Positions 1-5,013 of a DNA stretch of 5,013 nt are shown one piece after another. The number at the start of each line of letters is the position of its first letter. Position 1 is the stretch's first letter. Location: the NCBI GenBank assembly GCA_001800005.1, contig MGUL01000082.1, forward strand, positions 1 to 5,013. The letters are read 5' to 3'. The stretch is from Elusimicrobia bacterium RBG_16_66_12 (GTDB lineage: Bacteria; Elusimicrobiota; Elusimicrobia; UBA1565; UBA9628). Position numbers and translations under genes: made by a program. The notes under the pieces were generated by a model. That model ran no database searches. It saw nothing but the letters and a program-made list of their open reading frames with translations, and was not told the DNA's origin.

Positions 1-1
1 C

Positions 2-880
2 ATCAACCTCCTCTCCCCGGGAGACGCGACGCTCGTCTGCACGACCGGGGTCTTCGGCGACCGCTTCGTCTCCATCCATCAGTCCTTCGGGCTGGCGCCC
101 CAGGTGCTGCCCTTCGAATGGGGCCGCGCGATCGATCCCGACGTCTTGCGCAAGACCCTGAAGAGCGGCCCGGGGCTGAAGGCGGTCTTCCTCCAGCACA
201 CCGACACCTCGACGGGAGTGCTCAACGACGTGAAGACCTTGGCGGCCATCGTCCGTGCCGAGTCGGACGCCCTCGTGGTCGTCGACTCCGTGTCCGGCCT
301 GGCCTGCGAGCCTCTGGAGACCGATGCCTGGGGCCTCGACGTCGTCGTGACCGGATCGCAGAAGGGCCTGATGAACGCCCCGGGACTGGGGTTCGCCGCG
401 GTCAGCGAGCGCGCCTGGAAGGCCTGCGACGCCGCCAAGCTGCCGCGCTTCAACTTCGATTGGCGCCGGATGAGGAAATCCATCGCGGACCGCGAGACGC
501 CGTGGACGCCGGCGATCTCCATCGTGGCGGGACAGGCGGCCGCGCTCCAACTCCTGCGCGCCGAGGGCCTGGAGAAGGTCTGGGCGCGTCACGACGATCT
601 CGCCGCCCACGCCCGCAAGCTCCTCAAGGAGAAGCTGGGCCTGCCGTTCTATGCGAAGGACCCCGCGAACATCCTGACCGGCGTCGTCCTGCCGCAGGGC
701 GTGGACGGCGTCAAGCTCCTCGCCGACATCCTGCGCGAAGAGGGCATCTCCATCGCCGGCGGACAGTTGGAACTCAAAGGGAAGATCTTCCGCCTGGCGC
801 ACATGGGATACATCTCCAAGCCCGACATCGACGCGGGCGTCGACGCGCTGGCGCGCCGCCTCGTCGGCGCCAAGATCTGA
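2..880 (+). CDS. Class V PLP-dependent aminotransferase (alanine-glyoxylate / serine-pyruvate type), 5'-truncated; probable serine-pathway aminotransferase
   Basis: The reading frame is open from base 2 to the TGA at 878-880, giving 292 visible residues. The family is usually about 350-385 residues, so roughly 70-90 N-terminal residues lie outside the window. GTG 104-106 is an internal codon, because conserved family sequence (GVFGDRF) precedes it. Visible class V landmarks are TSTGVLND (substrate/PLP loop), Asp at 284-286 in VVVDSVSG (pairs with the PLP ring nitrogen), the Schiff-base Lys at 362-364 in TGSQKGL, TPWTPA near 500, and the carboxylate-binding Arg at 791-793 in FRLAHMG. The SQK and RxxHMG context is that of alanine-glyoxylate/serine-pyruvate aminotransferases, not canonical SerC. 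The stop is two bases before serA, so I infer that it converts 3-phosphohydroxypyruvate to phosphoserine in the cytoplasm. Serine- or alanine-glyoxylate transamination is the alternative. Fold assignment is strong; substrate is inferred. Confidence 0.9.
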   Translation: MNLLSPGDATLVCTTGVFGDRFVSIHQSFGLAPQVLPFEWGRAIDPDVLRKTLKSGPGLKAVFLQHTDTSTGVLNDVKTLAAIVRAESDALVVVDSVSGLACEPLETDAWGLDVVVTGSQKGLMNAPGLGFAAVSERAWKACDAAKLPRFNFDWRRMRKSIADRETPWTPAISIVAGQAAALQLLRAEGLEKVWARHDDLAAHARKLLKEKLGLPFYAKDPANILTGVVLPQGVDGVKLLADILREEGISIAGGQLELKGKIFRLAHMGYISKPDIDAGVDALARRLVGAKI

Positions 881-882
881 CC

Positions 883-2478
883 GTGTCCAAGCTCAAGGTC
901 CTCGTCACCGACAAGATCGACCCCGAGGGTCTCAAGCTCCTGAAGGACCATCCGGGCATCGACCTCCGCTGCGAGGTCGCCCCGAAGCCCGAGGCCCTCG
1001 AGAAGTTCCTCGCAGGCGTCGGGGTCTGGCTGGTGCGCTCGGAGACGAAGGTCACCGCGGACTGGATCGGCAAGGCCCCCGCCCTGCGCCTGATCGGACG
1101 CGCGGGAGTGGGCGTCGACAATATCGACCTCGCCGCGGCCACGCGGCGCGGCATCGCGGTGATCAACGCTCCGGCGGCGAACACCCTGGCCGCCGCGGAG
1201 CACACCCTGGCGCTGATGCTGGCCCTGGCGCGCCACGTCCCCCAGGCCGACGCCTCCGTCAAGGCGGGCCGGTGGGAGCGCGGCAAGTTCCTGGGCGTCG
1301 AGCTCTACGGCAAGACCCTCGGAGTCGTGGGCCTCGGACGCATCGGACGCGAGGTCCTGCGCCGCGCCCAGGCCTTCGGCATGAAGGTCGTCGGCCACGA
1401 CCCTTTCGTTTCCGACGCGCAGGCGCGCGAGCTGGGCGTGGAGCCCATGTCCGTCGCCGAGGTATTCGCCCGGGCCGACTTCGTGACCCTGCACGTCCCC
1501 GGCGGCGACAAGACCAAGCACTTGGTCTCGGCCGAGGCCCTGCGGACCGCGAAGAGCGGCCTGCGTCTGGTCAACTGCGCTCGCGGCGAGCTGGTCGACG
1601 AGCAGGCCCTGGCGGAGGCCCTCAAGAATGGGCGGCTGGCGGGTGCTGCGCTCGACGTATTCTCCGCCGAGCCGCTCCCGGCGGAGAGTCCCTTGCGCGG
1701 CGCGCCGAACCTGATCCTCACGCCGCATCTCGGGGCTTCGACGGTGGAGGCCCAGAGCCGTGTCGCCACCGAGCTCGCGCAGTCCGTCGTGGAATTCAAG
1801 GAGCGGGGCATGGCGGCCAACGCCATCAACCTCCCCGGCTTCGACGCCGAGACCGTGAAGTCCCTCGGCGACTGGCTGGGGCTGGCCGAGGCGCTCGGGC
1901 GTTTCCTCGTCCAGACCCTGGAGGGAGGAGTGCGCGAGTTCAAATGCGCGTTCGAGGGAGAGTTCAAGGCCTCGGAACTCAGGCCTCTCAGCGTTTGCGC
2001 CCTCAAAGGTCTGCTGGCGCCCGTCCTCGGCTCCGAGGTGAGCTGGATCTCGGCCCCGGCCGCGGCGGAGGAGCGCGGCATCCGCGTCTCGCAATCCGCC
2101 GACCCGCATTGCGGGGAGGGCGTGCGGCGCCTGCTCACCGTGACGGCGGTGACGGACGCGGGGCCCGCGTCCGTCTCCGGCACGGTCCTGGCCCCCGGCG
2201 AGCCCCGCATCCTGAAGGTCGGCCCCTTGCGCGTGGACGTCCGCCCCGAGGGCAAGATGATCGTGCTGACCAACAGCGACGCTCCGGGCGTCATCGGGCG
2301 CGTGGGCACGCTGCTCGGCAAGGCGGGCGTCAACATCGCGGACATGCGCGTCGGCCGGCGTTCCGCGCACGGCACGGCCGTCATGGTCCTCAACGTCGAT
2401 GAGACCGTGCCGCCCGCCGTCCGCGAGGAGCTTTCGCGTCTGGAATCGATCCTTCGCGTCCACTGGGTGGAGATGTGA
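883..2478 (+). CDS. serA: D-3-phosphoglycerate dehydrogenase, long form with C-terminal ACT domain
   Basis: Cytoplasmic enzyme that oxidises 3-phosphoglycerate to 3-phosphohydroxypyruvate with NAD+, the first committed step of serine synthesis. The product is 531 residues, matching the long SerA type (about 525-530). Residues 1-100 and about 283-318 form the substrate-binding domain. The Rossmann domain carries GLGRIG (150-155), and Asp173 in GHDPF suits NAD over NADP. The catalytic set is complete: Arg234 (NCARGEL), Glu263 (SAEPLP) and His282 (TPHLGAS). Residues about 325-450 are the intervening ASB-type domain. The ACT domain (about 458-531) holds DAPGVIG and GVNIADM, with Asp466 and Asn484 where serine contacts are reported in the Mycobacterium enzyme, so feedback inhibition by serine is plausible. 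The GTG at 883 is chosen because it opens the conserved KVLVTDKI strand. I see no Shine-Dalgarno, so translation is probably coupled to the aminotransferase stop two bases upstream. Confidence 0.97.
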   Translation: MSKLKVLVTDKIDPEGLKLLKDHPGIDLRCEVAPKPEALEKFLAGVGVWLVRSETKVTADWIGKAPALRLIGRAGVGVDNIDLAAATRRGIAVINAPAANTLAAAEHTLALMLALARHVPQADASVKAGRWERGKFLGVELYGKTLGVVGLGRIGREVLRRAQAFGMKVVGHDPFVSDAQARELGVEPMSVAEVFARADFVTLHVPGGDKTKHLVSAEALRTAKSGLRLVNCARGELVDEQALAEALKNGRLAGAALDVFSAEPLPAESPLRGAPNLILTPHLGASTVEAQSRVATELAQSVVEFKERGMAANAINLPGFDAETVKSLGDWLGLAEALGRFLVQTLEGGVREFKCAFEGEFKASELRPLSVCALKGLLAPVLGSEVSWISAPAAAEERGIRVSQSADPHCGEGVRRLLTVTAVTDAGPASVSGTVLAPGEPRILKVGPLRVDVRPEGKMIVLTNSDAPGVIGRVGTLLGKAGVNIADMRVGRRSAHGTAVMVLNVDETVPPAVREELSRLESILRVHWVEM

Positions 2479-3248
2479 CCCCCCAGACCTGCCCCGGCTG
2501 CGGCACGAAGCTCGAGCCGGAGATGCTGGCGTGCCCGAACTGCCCGATGTCGTTTCCCGAGGACGAGCCGACTTCCGGCGTCCATCCCCTTCGCCAGACG
2601 AAGGCCTACGCGTTCCTGATGCCGGCCCTCTTCTTCGCGGCGGTCCTCGGGGGAGTTCTGTACCTGGCTTTCGGCCTCTTCCGCCTGGGCGAGCAGAACG
2701 CGGTCCCCGAGCCTTCTCCGATCTTCCGGGATCGGGCGTCGACGACGACGGCCTCCGCTGATTCATCTCCGACTGGATACTCCGCCGCCGCGCCCGAGGA
2801 AGAGCCCGCCGCCGGCGAGGAGCCCGCGGCCGTCGCCGTCTCGATCGTCGCGCAGGAGCCGGAGAAGAAGCGCAGGCGGGTCAAGGAGTGGCGCCTGCGG
2901 GGGCACGTCTACGACCTGTCGACGCTGCGCCCCGTGCCGGGCTGCGCGCTGGTCTTCGTCGATGATCAGGCGGGCCGGCGCGTCGAGACGCGCTCCAGAG
3001 ACGACGGAAGCTACCGCGTCGTGGCTGCGCCGCTCCCGGACCGGGGCTATTCGGCCTCTCTCAGCAAGCAGGGCTACTCGCCTGCCTACCTCAACCCCGG
3101 GACGGAGGGCGTGCCGCAGATGCCGGCCGCCCAGCGCAACGAACTCTCCAAGGAACTGTCCGTCACGCTGACGTTCACCCCGTACTCCGTCCAAGCCTAC
3201 GACGAACAGCCGCTCGTCACCGATTTTTATCTCGCGCCGCGGCCTTGA
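2475..3248 (+). CDS. Zinc-ribbon, single-pass membrane protein with carboxypeptidase-regulatory-like domain, function unknown
   Basis: I do not recognise this 257-residue protein as a named family. It starts with a zinc-ribbon pattern, CPGC (Cys6, Cys9) and CPNC (Cys20, Cys23). One membrane helix follows at about 44-67, preceded by Arg40 and Lys43, so the ribbon is probably cytoplasmic. A low-complexity Ala/Glu/Pro linker (about 73-136) ends in a KKRRR patch. Residues about 139-205 resemble a carboxypeptidase-regulatory-like or transthyretin-like beta-sandwich: LRGHVYD, a PVPGCALVF strand, the RDDGSYRV turn and SKQGY. The C-terminus is beta-rich. The GTG start overlaps the serA stop by four bases (GTGA). 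It is preferred over the ATG at codon 17 because the first CxxC must be included. GGTGG just upstream is a poor, too-close ribosome site, so coupling to serA is likely. Co-transcription suggests no clear metabolic role. The order of parts is visible; topology and domain name are inferred. Confidence 0.85.
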   Translation: MTPQTCPGCGTKLEPEMLACPNCPMSFPEDEPTSGVHPLRQTKAYAFLMPALFFAAVLGGVLYLAFGLFRLGEQNAVPEPSPIFRDRASTTTASADSSPTGYSAAAPEEEPAAGEEPAAVAVSIVAQEPEKKRRRVKEWRLRGHVYDLSTLRPVPGCALVFVDDQAGRRVETRSRDDGSYRVVAAPLPDRGYSASLSKQGYSPAYLNPGTEGVPQMPAAQRNELSKELSVTLTFTPYSVQAYDEQPLVTDFYLAPRP

Positions 3249-3266
3249 GCCCGGAGCGGGGCGGCG

Positions 3267-4376
3267 CTAGACCAGCGTCTCGAGCTCGACGGACTTCTCT
3301 CCGAGCGATTGCGCGACGGCCGCGTGCGTGACCTTCCCTCGGTAGCAGTTGACGCCCTTGCGCAGGGCCTCATCGCGGCGCACGGCCTCCTCGAGGCCGT
3401 GCCGGGCGATGTCTCGCGCGTACTTCAGCGTGACGTTGGTCAGCGCGTAGGTGGCGGTGTGGCTGACCGCTCCGGGGATGTTCGGCACGGCGTAATGCAG
3501 CACGCCGTGCTTGAGCAGGATCGGCTTGTCGTGGCTGGTGACCTCGGCGGTCTCGACGCAGCCGCCCTGGTCGACGGCCACGTCGACGATGACGGAGCCG
3601 GGCCTCATCAGCTTGACCATCTCCTCCGTGACGAGGCTCGGGGCCTTGGCGCCGGGGATGAGGACGGCGCCGATGACGAGGTCCGCGCCGACGACCGCGT
3701 TGTGGATGTTCTCATCGTGGCTCATCAGCGTCGTGACGGAGTTGCCGAACACGTCGTCGAGGTAGGCCAGGCGCGATGCCGACACGTCGAGGATGTTCAC
3801 GCGCGCGCCCATGCCGATGGCGATCTTGGCCGCGTTGATGCCGACGACGCCGCCGCCGATGATGGTGACGACGCCGCGGTTGACTCCGGGGACCCCCCCG
3901 AGCAGCACTCCTCGTCCTCCGTGGTGCTTCTCCAGGAACTGCGCGCCGAGCTGGACCGACATCTTGCCGGCGACCTCGCTCATCGGCGTCAAGAGCGGCA
4001 GGGCGCCGTCGCGCGTCTGGATGGTCTCGTAGGCGACGGCCTTGATCCTGGCCTTCAGCAGGGCCTTGGTCAGAGCCGGGGCCGGGGCCAGGTGGAGATA
4101 AGTATAGAGGATCTGGTCCTCGCGGAAGAGCGCGTACTCGTCTTCGAGCGGCTCCTTGACCTTGATGATCATGTCGGCGTCGGCGAAGAGGCGCTTCTTG
4201 TCGACGATGGCCGCGCCCGCCGTCTTATACTCGTCATCCGCGATTCCGGAGCCGAGGCCGGCGCTCTTCTCGATCATCACCTTGTGGCCGTCCTTGACGA
4301 GGGCGCGCACGCCTCCGGGCACCAATCCGACGCGGTGCTCTCGGTTCTTGATCTCCTTCGGGACTCCGATCTTCAT
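3267..4376 (-). CDS. ald: Alanine dehydrogenase
   Basis: Cytoplasmic NAD-linked enzyme interconverting L-alanine with pyruvate and ammonium, used for alanine catabolism or for ammonium capture and NADH reoxidation. The product is 369 residues, close to the usual 370-373. The N-terminus MKIGVPKEIKNREHRVG is the family signature, so the ATG at 4374-4376 is the start, although the frame is open further upstream. A good AGGAGA site 7 bases before it supports this. Substrate and catalytic residues are present: Arg15, Lys74 (IKVKEP), His95 (YTYLHLA) and Asp269 (VAVDQGG). The nucleotide fold carries GGGVVG (174-179) with Asp197 closing the second strand, as expected for NAD. PNIPGAVSHTAT (298-309) is another hallmark. 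It lies 16 bases after the thioredoxin-like gene on the same strand and is probably co-transcribed with it. It converges on the zinc-ribbon gene across 18 bases. Nothing appears truncated. Confidence 0.97.
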   Translation of the reverse strand: MKIGVPKEIKNREHRVGLVPGGVRALVKDGHKVMIEKSAGLGSGIADDEYKTAGAAIVDKKRLFADADMIIKVKEPLEDEYALFREDQILYTYLHLAPAPALTKALLKARIKAVAYETIQTRDGALPLLTPMSEVAGKMSVQLGAQFLEKHHGGRGVLLGGVPGVNRGVVTIIGGGVVGINAAKIAIGMGARVNILDVSASRLAYLDDVFGNSVTTLMSHDENIHNAVVGADLVIGAVLIPGAKAPSLVTEEMVKLMRPGSVIVDVAVDQGGCVETAEVTSHDKPILLKHGVLHYAVPNIPGAVSHTATYALTNVTLKYARDIARHGLEEAVRRDEALRKGVNCYRGKVTHAAVAQSLGEKSVELETLV

Positions 4377-4383
4377 GGCTCGT

Positions 4384-4389
4384 TCTCCT
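4384..4389 (-). promoter_or_regulatory. Ribosome binding site of ald
   Basis: On the minus strand this reads AGGAGA, 7 bases ahead of the ald ATG, a near-consensus Shine-Dalgarno. It lies in the 16-base gap after the thioredoxin-like stop. It fixes the ald start at 4376 against the 29-codon longer open frame. It is the only convincing Shine-Dalgarno site at any gene start in the window. Confidence 0.85.
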
Positions 4390-4392
4390 GGG

Positions 4393-4869
4393 TTAGCGTT
4401 CGAGCAGCCCCAACGCCTCGGCCAAGGAGGCCGCGCTGTCGGTCTGGGGAAAGCCGTTGACAACGCGCAGGATCTTGCCGGTCCTGTCGCTGATGAGGAA
4501 GATGGGCACGCCGCGCGGGGTCATGGCGCCGCCGGCGTCGAGCAGGGCGTCGGAGCCGAACTGGGCGGCGAACTCGCGGATGGGGCCGATCTCGGACAGG
4601 CCCACCACGACGCGGCTGGCCACCCCGGACGCGTCGAGGAACCTGCGCAGGCGGACGATGTCGGGCGCGGCGCGATGACAGACCCCGCACCAGGGGGCCA
4701 CGACGACGGTCAGGCACTTGTCGGTCGGGCACTCGGCCAGCGATTGGCCGGTCGGGCCGCCGAGGGTCGGCAGGCGGGCGTCCGGCAGCCGGCTGGCGGC
4801 GGAGGGGTCCCGGCCCGAGCAGGCGGCCAGGGCGGCGGCGAGGGCCATCATGATCAGCAAGGCCTGCAC
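4393..4869 (-). CDS. Thioredoxin-fold (TlpA-like) lipoprotein
   Basis: The 158-residue product opens with a short hydrophobic signal ending in a lipobox, LAAC at 14-17, so Cys17 should be lipidated and the protein anchored facing the periplasm or cell exterior. The thioredoxin-like domain has strand LTVVVAPW, active site WCGVC (Trp60, Cys61, Cys64) and the cis-proline segment GVP (Pro122), followed by IFLISDRTGKIL. This points to a thiol-disulfide role, but its partner is unknown. An extra pair, Cys47 and Cys52 (ECPTDKC), sits just before the active-site strand. The start is uncertain: GTG 4867-4869 is the only common start codon between the in-frame TAG at 4879-4881 and the hydrophobic core, except TTG 4858-4860 or the tandem ATGs at 4846-4851, which would shorten the signal too far. 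No Shine-Dalgarno is visible, and the signal lacks the usual basic N-terminus. Alanine dehydrogenase follows 16 bases downstream. Confidence 0.88.
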   Translation of the reverse strand: MQALLIMMALAAALAACSGRDPSAASRLPDARLPTLGGPTGQSLAECPTDKCLTVVVAPWCGVCHRAAPDIVRLRRFLDASGVASRVVVGLSEIGPIREFAAQFGSDALLDAGGAMTPRGVPIFLISDRTGKILRVVNGFPQTDSAASLAEALGLLER

Positions 4870-4876
4870 TTTCGTA

Positions 4877-4882
4877 TTCTAG
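4877..4882 (-). promoter_or_regulatory. Candidate -10 box for the thioredoxin-like gene
   Basis: The minus strand reads TAGAAT (five of six consensus bases), 7 bases before the GTG at 4869, in an AT-rich patch that stands out from the GC-rich surroundings. The predicted transcript start falls at or next to the GTG, again suggesting a leaderless message. No good -35 box is found at 16-18 bases; TTGTAA at 4894-4899 is only 11 bases away. The call therefore rests on one hexamer and its position. Confidence 0.4.
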
Positions 4883-4912
4883 CAAACAATTTTTACAAGG
4901 AGAATCGGCGCC

Positions 4913-4931
4913 TTGACGCTCCCGGCGTCAA
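4913..4931. repeat. Perfect inverted repeat over the -35 box, candidate operator
   Basis: Arms TTGACGC (4913-4919) and GCGTCAA (4925-4931) are exact reverse complements around a 5-base centre, TCCCG. The left arm contains the whole -35 hexamer and the right arm fills much of the spacer. This is the usual placement for a repressor or regulator dimer site controlling the gene at 4950, and it could also touch divergent transcription. Regulator identity is not visible. Part of the symmetry could be chance, as the left arm is constrained by the -35 consensus. Confidence 0.45.
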
Positions 4932-4941
4932 CTGGTAGACT
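4913..4941 (+). promoter_or_regulatory. Sigma70-type promoter for the gene at 4950
   Basis: The -35 box is TTGACG (4913-4918, five of six consensus bases) and the -10 box is TAGACT (4936-4941, four of six against TATAAT), separated by the optimal 17 bases. Transcription would be expected to start about 6-8 bases after the -10 box, at about 4947-4949, directly against the ATG at 4950. This implies a leader of zero to three bases. The boxes are seen; the start of transcription is inferred. Confidence 0.7.
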
Positions 4942-4949
4942 CATTCGCG

Positions 4950-5013
4950 ATGAGACGCAGGATTTTCCAAAGTGCGGTGCTCGCCGTCCTGGGTTTGTTC
5001 GTGTTCGACGGCG
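4950..5013 (+). CDS. Start of an exported protein gene, truncated by the window end
   Basis: Only 21 codons are visible, starting at ATG 4950-4952. They encode a basic N-terminus (MRRR) followed by a hydrophobic stretch (AVLAVLGLFVF), a typical start of a Sec signal peptide or membrane anchor. No cleavage site or mature domain is visible, so no function can be given. There is no Shine-Dalgarno sequence. Instead a sigma70-like promoter ends 8 bases before the ATG, which suggests a leaderless message. The first codons include AGA, AGG, ATT, CAA and TTG, less GC-rich than the neighbouring genes, which is common at gene starts. The gene is divergent from the thioredoxin-like lipoprotein across 80 bases. 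Reality of the gene is supported by promoter and signal sequence together, since the coding evidence alone is short. Confidence 0.65.
   Translation, partial: MRRRIFQSAVLAVLGLFVFDG

Noticed and set aside
118..882. Upstream extension of the serA frame over the aminotransferase gene.
   Set aside because: The extension is Arg/Gly/Pro-rich shadow sequence. The conserved SerA N-terminus begins at GTG 883 and gives the family's usual length.
649..2766. A 705-codon open frame on the minus strand opposite the aminotransferase and serA.
   Set aside because: It is antisense to two well-supported genes. Its translation is Arg/Gly/Ala-rich without recognisable domains, as expected when GC-rich third positions suppress stop codons in a shadow frame.
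3249..3266. Possible terminator between the convergent stops (GCCC ... GGGC).
   Set aside because: The stem would be only about four base pairs with a six-base loop and there is no T-run on either strand. I see no credible intrinsic terminator.
3893..3899. Run of seven C in ald, a possible slippage or sequencing-error site.
   Set aside because: The frame is intact across it and encodes the conserved GGVPGVN segment, so there is no sign of a frameshift.
3309..4460. A 383-codon plus-strand open frame opposite ald.
   Set aside because: It mirrors the alanine dehydrogenase gene, is dominated by Asp/Val/Gly/Arg from reversed codons, and has no domain or ribosome site.
4876..4905. ATTCT ... AGAAT inverted arms flanking a 20-base AT-rich centre.
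   Set aside because: Arms are only five bases and far apart, and one overlaps the -10 box. This is easily chance in an AT-rich patch.
4897..5013. AAGGAG at 4897-4902 followed by TTG 4913 as an alternative start of a plus-strand gene, frame open to the window end.
   Set aside because: The TTG is part of the -35 box, so the message from that promoter would not include it. The ATG at 4950 in another frame gives a convincing signal peptide.

Overview
This 5.0 kb window is GC-rich bacterial chromosome, by eye about two-thirds G+C with codon third positions nearly always G or C. Coding density is very high and the genes look like ordinary metabolism. There are no RNA genes, CRISPR arrays, insertion sequences or phage genes. 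The set fits a GC-rich, probably Gram-negative-type bacterium: two proteins carry export or lipoprotein signals, and serine synthesis uses an alanine-glyoxylate-type aminotransferase beside serA. That pairing is known from Thermotoga and other deep-branching or uncultured phyla. Elusimicrobiota or a deltaproteobacterial-grade lineage are guesses only; no phylum is proven here.

Plus-strand block (2-3248): three genes packed as a probable operon. First is the C-terminal three quarters of a class V PLP aminotransferase (2-880, cut by the window edge). Two bases later comes a complete long-form D-3-phosphoglycerate dehydrogenase, SerA (883-2478). Overlapping its stop codon by four bases is an unrecognised membrane protein (2475-3248) with an N-terminal four-cysteine zinc ribbon, one membrane helix and a C-terminal carboxypeptidase-regulatory-like beta-sandwich. 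The first two enzymes probably give the first two steps of phosphorylated serine synthesis, with the aminotransferase replacing canonical SerC.

Minus-strand block (4869 down to 3267): a short thioredoxin-fold lipoprotein (4393-4869), then, 16 bases later and with a good Shine-Dalgarno site, a complete alanine dehydrogenase (3267-4376). The two blocks converge with only 18 bases between stop codons.

Divergent intergenic region (4870-4949): an 80-base, locally AT-rich strip between the thioredoxin-like gene and a new plus-strand gene that begins at 4950 and runs off the window. It holds a good sigma70-type promoter (TTGACG, 17 bases, TAGACT) whose predicted start of transcription falls almost on the ATG, so the downstream mRNA may be leaderless. 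A perfect 7-base inverted repeat overlies the -35 box. A TAGAAT box sits at the matching distance from the GTG of the divergent thioredoxin-like gene.

I found no clear undescribed system. The points most worth a second look are the non-orthologous SerC in a serA operon, the overlapping zinc-ribbon membrane protein, the extra cysteine pair in the thioredoxin-like lipoprotein, and the leaderless-looking divergent promoters.
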